DNA of 17,375 nucleotides from JBDHZU01 sp039812085 (GTDB taxonomy: Bacteria; Actinomycetota; Actinomycetes; S36-B12; UBA10799). Positions 14,096 to 17,375 of the stretch are shown piece by piece. The position numbers were made by a program, and so were the translations under genes. The notes beneath the pieces are model-generated. The model searched no databases and was not told the origin of the DNA. It saw nothing but the letters and a program-made list of their open reading frames with translations. The stretch is taken from assembly GCA_039812085.1 (NCBI GenBank), contig JBDHZU010000029.1, forward strand, positions 1 to 17,375. Reading direction: 5' to 3'. Position 1 is the first letter of the stretch, and each line of letters starts with the position of its first letter.

Positions 14096-14650
14096 GTGCC
14101 TTCTGACCGTCCCGTCCCCGCACCGTTCGCTGCGGCCTGCGAACGGTTGCGGCATTTGGTGTACCGGCCTGAATTCACTGTGCGAGAAGCACCCGGACCT
14201 GCCCGCCTGGCTCCCTTTTCATTTGCTCAAACCGCCGACATCGACCGTCACGATGAACCGGTCGGTTCGGGACGTTTGGTGATTTTGCATGACCCGGTGG
14301 GTCAAGAAAGCTGGGAAGGCACCACTCGCGTCATCGCGTATGTGGATGCCGACATCGATATCGAGATGGCCTCTGACCCAGTCTTGCCGGAAGTGGGTTG
14401 GACCTGGCTACTCGAGGCTCTGGAAGATGCAGATGTGCAGGTTGATGCACTTGGGGGAACCGTCACGTCGGTGGTATCAGAGTCATTTGGGGTGATGGAT
14501 GATCGACCGCTGGAAGCTCGATTGCAAGTGCGCGCCTCATGGACGCCCCGTGGAACTGAACTCACCCCACATGCAAATGCCTGGGCGTTGTTAGCGGCAG
14601 CAGCCTGTGCGCTCCCGGATACGACTCCGGGAGTAACCCAGCTTCGTTAG
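14096..14650 (+). CDS. DUF3000 family protein
   Basis: Soluble 184-residue protein of unknown function. It resembles the actinobacterial DUF3000 family in length and pattern: PAPFAAACERLRHLVYRPEF near the N-terminus (about 8-27), APFSFAQTADID, GRLVILHDP, an acidic central part ending LPEVGWTWLLEALED, and a C-terminal region LEARLQVRASWTP...ELTPHANAWALL. No catalytic motif, signal peptide or membrane segment can be seen. The family is commonly encoded near hemE in Actinobacteria, as here. The GTG start is supported by the DRPVPAPFAAACERL onset and by a leaderless-type -10. It converges on the regulator gene with 5 bp between stops. Confidence 0.85.
   Translation: MPSDRPVPAPFAAACERLRHLVYRPEFTVREAPGPARLAPFSFAQTADIDRHDEPVGSGRLVILHDPVGQESWEGTTRVIAYVDADIDIEMASDPVLPEVGWTWLLEALEDADVQVDALGGTVTSVVSESFGVMDDRPLEARLQVRASWTPRGTELTPHANAWALLAAAACALPDTTPGVTQLR
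14612..14633. terminator. Stem-loop in the last codons of the DUF3000 gene
   Basis: Perfect 8-bp stem CTCCCGGA / TCCGGGAG with a 6-nt loop (TACGAC), ending 15 bp before the DUF3000 stop codon begins. It is the most stable-looking hairpin in the window. The gene converges on the regulator gene, so a bidirectional terminator role is plausible although no U-tract follows. Confidence 0.55.
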
Positions 14651-14655
14651 TCGAG

Positions 14656-15285
14656 TTAGCTGATCAGACCCGAACGCATCGCCAAGGCCACCATCTCTGC
14701 ACGGTCGCCTGTGCCCAGCTTGCGTGCGATACGAGCAAGATGACTCTTGACCGTCAGCGCGGACAATCCCAGTTCCTCACCGATGCCCTTGTTGGAGCGA
14801 CCTTCGGAAACGGCCTGGAGCACCTCGACCTCACGGCTGGACAATTCGTCTGGTGCCGGGCGAGATGCACCTCGCTGCAACGGAACAACGTTTCGCGGGG
14901 TGTGAGACCGTCGCGCACCTGCAGCAACGACGTATCCGCGCACACCTGCAGTCAATGCCGCCTTCACGGCAAAAGCATCATCGCGACCGGTGATGATCAC
15001 GACGCGGCGCCAGTGCATGGCCCGCAATTCGGCGATCATCGGCAAGATCGGTCCCTCAGCAGCGGTGCCATCGACCACCAATAGGTCGTGCGAGCCGTCC
15101 AGGCGACCCTTGCTGACAGCGTCTGATTGCCCAGACGCTTCAACCACTGTTCGGGCACCAAATGCGCGCAAACGATGACTGAGTGCGGTCAATCGCATGG
15201 GTTCGGAACTGACCACCATCGCGGTGAATCGAGAGCGCGTAGGAGCCAGTGGCATGTGATGGGTCCGATCGACCGTGGTTGTCAC
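14656..15285 (-). CDS. WhiI-like orphan response regulator with LuxR/NarL-type DNA-binding domain
   Basis: Transcription factor of 209 residues. The N-terminal domain (about 20-120) has the fold pattern of a receiver, with a single Asp at the phosphorylation position (LLVVD72G). The paired acidic residues after strand 1 are absent (MVVSSEP), and the conserved Lys after the last strand is Ala (GYVVAAG), so normal phosphorylation is unlikely. Residues of about 146-205 form a LuxR-type helix-turn-helix (ELSSREVEVLQAVSEGRSNK, LTVKSHLARIARKLG). I chose the GTG at 15285 because AGGAGG lies 5 nt upstream; the frame is open 15 codons more. The degenerate receiver and the hemE/DUF3000 neighbourhood recall WhiI of Streptomyces. 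No partner kinase is nearby. Confidence 0.85.
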   Translation of the reverse strand: MTTTVDRTHHMPLAPTRSRFTAMVVSSEPMRLTALSHRLRAFGARTVVEASGQSDAVSKGRLDGSHDLLVVDGTAAEGPILPMIAELRAMHWRRVVIITGRDDAFAVKAALTAGVRGYVVAAGARRSHTPRNVVPLQRGASRPAPDELSSREVEVLQAVSEGRSNKGIGEELGLSALTVKSHLARIARKLGTGDRAEMVALAMRSGLIS

Positions 15286-15290
15286 TGAGG

Positions 15291-15296
15291 CCTCCT
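15291..15296 (-). promoter_or_regulatory. Shine-Dalgarno site fixing the regulator's GTG start
   Basis: AGGAGG on the minus strand, 5 nt before the GTG at 15285. It decides this start over the longer in-frame GTG at 15330. Confidence 0.75.
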
Positions 15297-15385
15297 GCAC
15301 GAGTTTCACCGCGGCTGTGTCGGGGTACACCTGCCGTGTAGGGGTTTGTCTCGACCGGTTTTGGCAGTTACTTGAGGCAGTGATT

Positions 15386-15413
15386 GCGGTGTCACTCGTA
15401 CGTGTGACACCGC
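15386..15413. promoter_or_regulatory. 28-bp near-perfect palindrome (candidate operator)
   Basis: Arms GCGGTGTCAC (15386-15395) and GTGACACCGC (15404-15413) flank TCGTACGT. The symmetry is 13 of 14 pairs, the only mismatch being T15396/T15403. It lies in the 278-bp divergent region, about 100 bp from the regulator start and 150 bp from cysC. Such symmetry fits a dimeric transcription factor site; the regulator next door is one candidate. A transcribed hairpin is the alternative. Confidence 0.55.
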
Positions 15414-15496
15414 CTTACAAAGATCGAACTTTGCCTTGGTCAAAGCTGAGAGAGGAAAAAACGACATCTACTAAACGATCCCTTAATACGCCGTGT

Positions 15497-15513
15497 CTCA
15501 AAATCCATTTGAG
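15497..15513. other. Short inverted repeat in the cysC upstream region
   Basis: Perfect 6-bp arms CTCAAA / TTTGAG around ATCCA, about 50 bp before the cysC start. The surrounding 15440-15535 is AT-richer than the rest of the window, as expected for a promoter, but I could not fix -10 and -35 boxes with confidence. Confidence 0.3.
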
Positions 15514-15563
15514 GCCGCTTACCGTTTAATAGAAGGCATTCCCCCGACGACTGAGGAGAATTC

Positions 15564-16208
15564 GTGACCGGCACTAAGACCGTTCGTAAGAAAAAGGCCA
15601 ATCGCGCTACCGGCCATGCCGATGTTGTCGTTCACACTCATTCCATGACCCCGGCAGAACGCGCACTACGCGTCGGCCAATACCCCGTCGTGATCTGGAT
15701 GACCGGGCTCTCGGGTTCCGGCAAGAGCACCCTTGCTGACGCTGTCGAGACAAAACTGTCCGAACTTGGTCGCACCACCACCATTCTTGATGGCGACAAT
15801 CTGCGCACTGGTCTCAACAACGACCTCGGTTTCTCGGAAGAAGATCGACGGGAAAATGTCCGCCGCGTAGGCGAGGTAGCGAAGCTGATGTGCGATGCCG
15901 GAGTCATCCCGATCGTGGCGCTGGTTTCCCCGTTCGCTGCTGACCGCGATGCTGTGCGTTCCATCCTGGGTGACGATCAATTCATCGAAGTCTTCGTTGA
16001 CACTCCGATTGAAACCTGTAGTGACCGCGACCCCAAGGGTCTGTACCGACGCGCGAAGGCAGGCGAAATCGCGAACCTGACTGGCGTCGGTCAAGATTAC
16101 GAACCACCAGCCCGACCCGAAGTTCACGCTCATGGCGATACCGATCTGTCGGCTAACGTCGACCTGGTTATCGAGCAGGTACTGGCCCGCCAAAACGGCC
16201 CTCGGTAA
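15564..16208 (+). CDS. cysC: Adenylylsulfate (APS) kinase
   Basis: It phosphorylates adenylylsulfate to 3'-phosphoadenylylsulfate (PAPS) using ATP, in the cytoplasm. The product has 214 residues. Its core carries the Walker A loop G48-LSGSGKST56, ILDGDNLRTGLNNDLGFSEE (74-93, substrate site), ENVRRVGEVAKLM, ALVSPF with S122 at the position phosphorylated in some homologues, FIEVFVDTPIE (140-150) and the lid GLYRRAKAGEI (159-169). A basic N-terminal extension (about 1-25, TKTVRKKKANR) is additional. It is a standalone kinase, not fused to ATP sulfurylase, and no cysN or cysD is in the window. The GTG start has GAGGAG 5 nt upstream. Its stop overlaps the sulfotransferase start (TAATG), so PAPS production and use are coupled. 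Confidence 0.95.
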   Translation: MTGTKTVRKKKANRATGHADVVVHTHSMTPAERALRVGQYPVVIWMTGLSGSGKSTLADAVETKLSELGRTTTILDGDNLRTGLNNDLGFSEEDRRENVRRVGEVAKLMCDAGVIPIVALVSPFAADRDAVRSILGDDQFIEVFVDTPIETCSDRDPKGLYRRAKAGEIANLTGVGQDYEPPARPEVHAHGDTDLSANVDLVIEQVLARQNGPR

Positions 16209-17344
16209 TGCCTGAGCTCATTCTTCATATTGGACGACCAAAGACCGGGACAAGTACTTTCCAACACCTCCTCTGGCAGAACAAAGAACGATTGCCAGAA
16301 CTTGGTATCGGTTATCCCACCTTCAATCGGTCCCATAACCATTTCGAGATCGCTGGCCTGGAACGTCCGCTGGATAACGTTCTCAATCTGAGACGCCAGA
16401 TCCGGACAGAGGACGACCGGCAACAGCTACGTGCGCGAGTCCGAGCCGACGTCGAACGCCTCGGCAAACTAGACACCAACGTCACCATTCTCACGTCGGA
16501 ACACCTATCGAATAACGTGAGCCGGGCCAAGATTCAAGGAACCTACGACCTACTCGCCGGCACTCACGACCGGATGAAGGTGGTGTTCTTCATCCGACGT
16601 TCTGATTACCTTGCCCCCTCGTACTACGGTCAGCTCGTTGAGGCGGCCGTTCCTGACGCCTTCGATGAGGACTTCGTTCGTTTCTTCTGGCCACAGTTCG
16701 ACCAGCGTCCATTGTTCGACAACTGGACATCGGTCTTCGGCAGAGAAAATGTCGTCGTTTACCCCTACCTGGAGCGGTTCAAGGGTGAGCGTGATGCCGT
16801 CAATACCCGCCTGTTCGAACAAATGGGTATTGCCTGGCCACCTCCAGATTTTGACGAGTGGGATGGAGACGAAGATCGAAACCCTTCGTTACAAGCGGAA
16901 CAAGCCGCGTATCTCTACCGGCTCAATGCCGATGTACCTCGATTCCGGCGGGACAACACCACCAACGCCAAGATGCGCAAACTCCTACTGGATGAGATCA
17001 AACAGCGTTACGGCGGTGGTTCGATCACGCTGCCTGCATCGGTAAAGGACGCTCTAGACGAGATTGCTCCTGCCGCATCCATCGTTGATCACCTGGACGG
17101 ATTGTCGACTCCACAGGCCGCCGAGTGGCAAGAATGGCTCGATCAACCACCCGCACCAGAAGGCGATCAGCCACCGGTCAGCGAAGAACAGCTTGAGGCA
17201 ATCAAGCAAGAGCTCTTCGCCCCTAACGGACCGATTCTCACCAACGGGGCGTTGCCATACGACGATGTCCGCCCACTGAAGAAGTGGGCATCACGTGCAC
17301 GTAATCGGGCAAAACGTCTGCGCCAAACTGACCAAGCGCAGTAA
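16208..17344 (+). CDS. PAPS-dependent sulfotransferase-like protein
   Basis: Predicted sulfotransferase of 378 residues, transferring sulfate from PAPS to an unknown acceptor. The N-terminus holds the 5'-phosphosulfate-binding loop LILHIGRPKTGTSTFQHLL (4-22). The 3'-phosphate-binding region is VVFFIRRSDYLAPSYYGQLV (125-144), with R130/R131, S132 and S138 as likely ligands. Strand VTILTSEHL (92-100) and the helix after ENVVVYPYLERF also fit the fold. The C-terminus has a Pro/Glu-rich linker (about 314-330) and a basic end (LKKWASRARNRAKRLRQ). There is no signal peptide or membrane helix, so it acts in the cytoplasm. The ATG shares its A with the cysC TAA (TAATG). Acceptors could be glycan, lipid or metabolite; the sequence does not decide. 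Confidence 0.85.
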   Translation: MPELILHIGRPKTGTSTFQHLLWQNKERLPELGIGYPTFNRSHNHFEIAGLERPLDNVLNLRRQIRTEDDRQQLRARVRADVERLGKLDTNVTILTSEHLSNNVSRAKIQGTYDLLAGTHDRMKVVFFIRRSDYLAPSYYGQLVEAAVPDAFDEDFVRFFWPQFDQRPLFDNWTSVFGRENVVVYPYLERFKGERDAVNTRLFEQMGIAWPPPDFDEWDGDEDRNPSLQAEQAAYLYRLNADVPRFRRDNTTNAKMRKLLLDEIKQRYGGGSITLPASVKDALDEIAPAASIVDHLDGLSTPQAAEWQEWLDQPPAPEGDQPPVSEEQLEAIKQELFAPNGPILTNGALPYDDVRPLKKWASRARNRAKRLRQTDQAQ

Positions 17345-17375
17345 GACCAGAATCAGCTAATTCGATCTTCAGCAC

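Noticed and set aside
15275..15529. 84-codon + frame in the regulator-cysC gap
   Set aside because: Begins at a GTG inside the regulator's coding start, has no ribosome site, and runs across the palindrome and the likely promoter region; cysteine-scattered product without a family pattern.

Overview
The window looks like chromosomal DNA of an actinobacterium. The evidence is several lineage-typical families (DUF3000, DUF3040, a WhiI-like orphan regulator with a degenerate receiver, an extended FtsL), frequent GTG starts, moderately high GC and probable leaderless genes. I cannot name a genus. I see no IS element, CRISPR array, tRNA or rRNA. All genes appear intact except ftsI, which is cut by the left edge, and no gap between genes exceeds 300 bp.

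Layout. (1) Positions 1-3898, minus strand, hold the start of the division and cell wall cluster: mraZ, rsmH, ftsL, ftsI. The last three are chained by ATGA stop/start overlaps. Upstream of mraZ are three TGGRN boxes at exact 10-bp spacing lying on a candidate promoter, which fits MraZ autoregulation. (2) Positions 4170-6794 hold a voltage-sensor-type K+ channel (+) facing a CPA1-type Na+/H+ antiporter (-). The antiporter ends in a UBP-type zinc finger. (3) Positions 6905-10134, minus strand, hold dinB (DNA polymerase IV), a DUF3040 membrane protein, a patatin-like lipase and a MaoC-like hydratase. (4) Positions 10135-10392 form a structured intergenic region between divergent dinB and aidB: two 50-bp direct repeats 131 bp apart with an inverted partial copy between them. 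(5) Positions 10393-14650 hold aidB (+), hemE and an EamA/DMT transporter (-), and a DUF3000 gene (+). (6) Positions 14656-15285 hold the WhiI-like regulator (-), followed by a divergent intergenic region with a 28-bp near-perfect palindrome. (7) Positions 15564-17344 hold a two-gene operon (+), APS kinase cysC and a sulfotransferase, fused through TAATG.

How the parts work together. The dcw genes drive septal wall synthesis. dinB and aidB are both linked to DNA damage and share one divergent control region. The channel and antiporter suggest K+/Na+/pH homeostasis. The cysC-sulfotransferase pair reads as a dedicated sulfation module: CysC makes PAPS and its partner would transfer the sulfate to an unknown acceptor. 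This pair, the dinB-aidB repeat switch and the antiporter-zinc finger fusion are the most interesting items. All three convergent gene junctions carry a stem-loop inside the final codons of one gene, which may be a local style of U-tract-less terminator.
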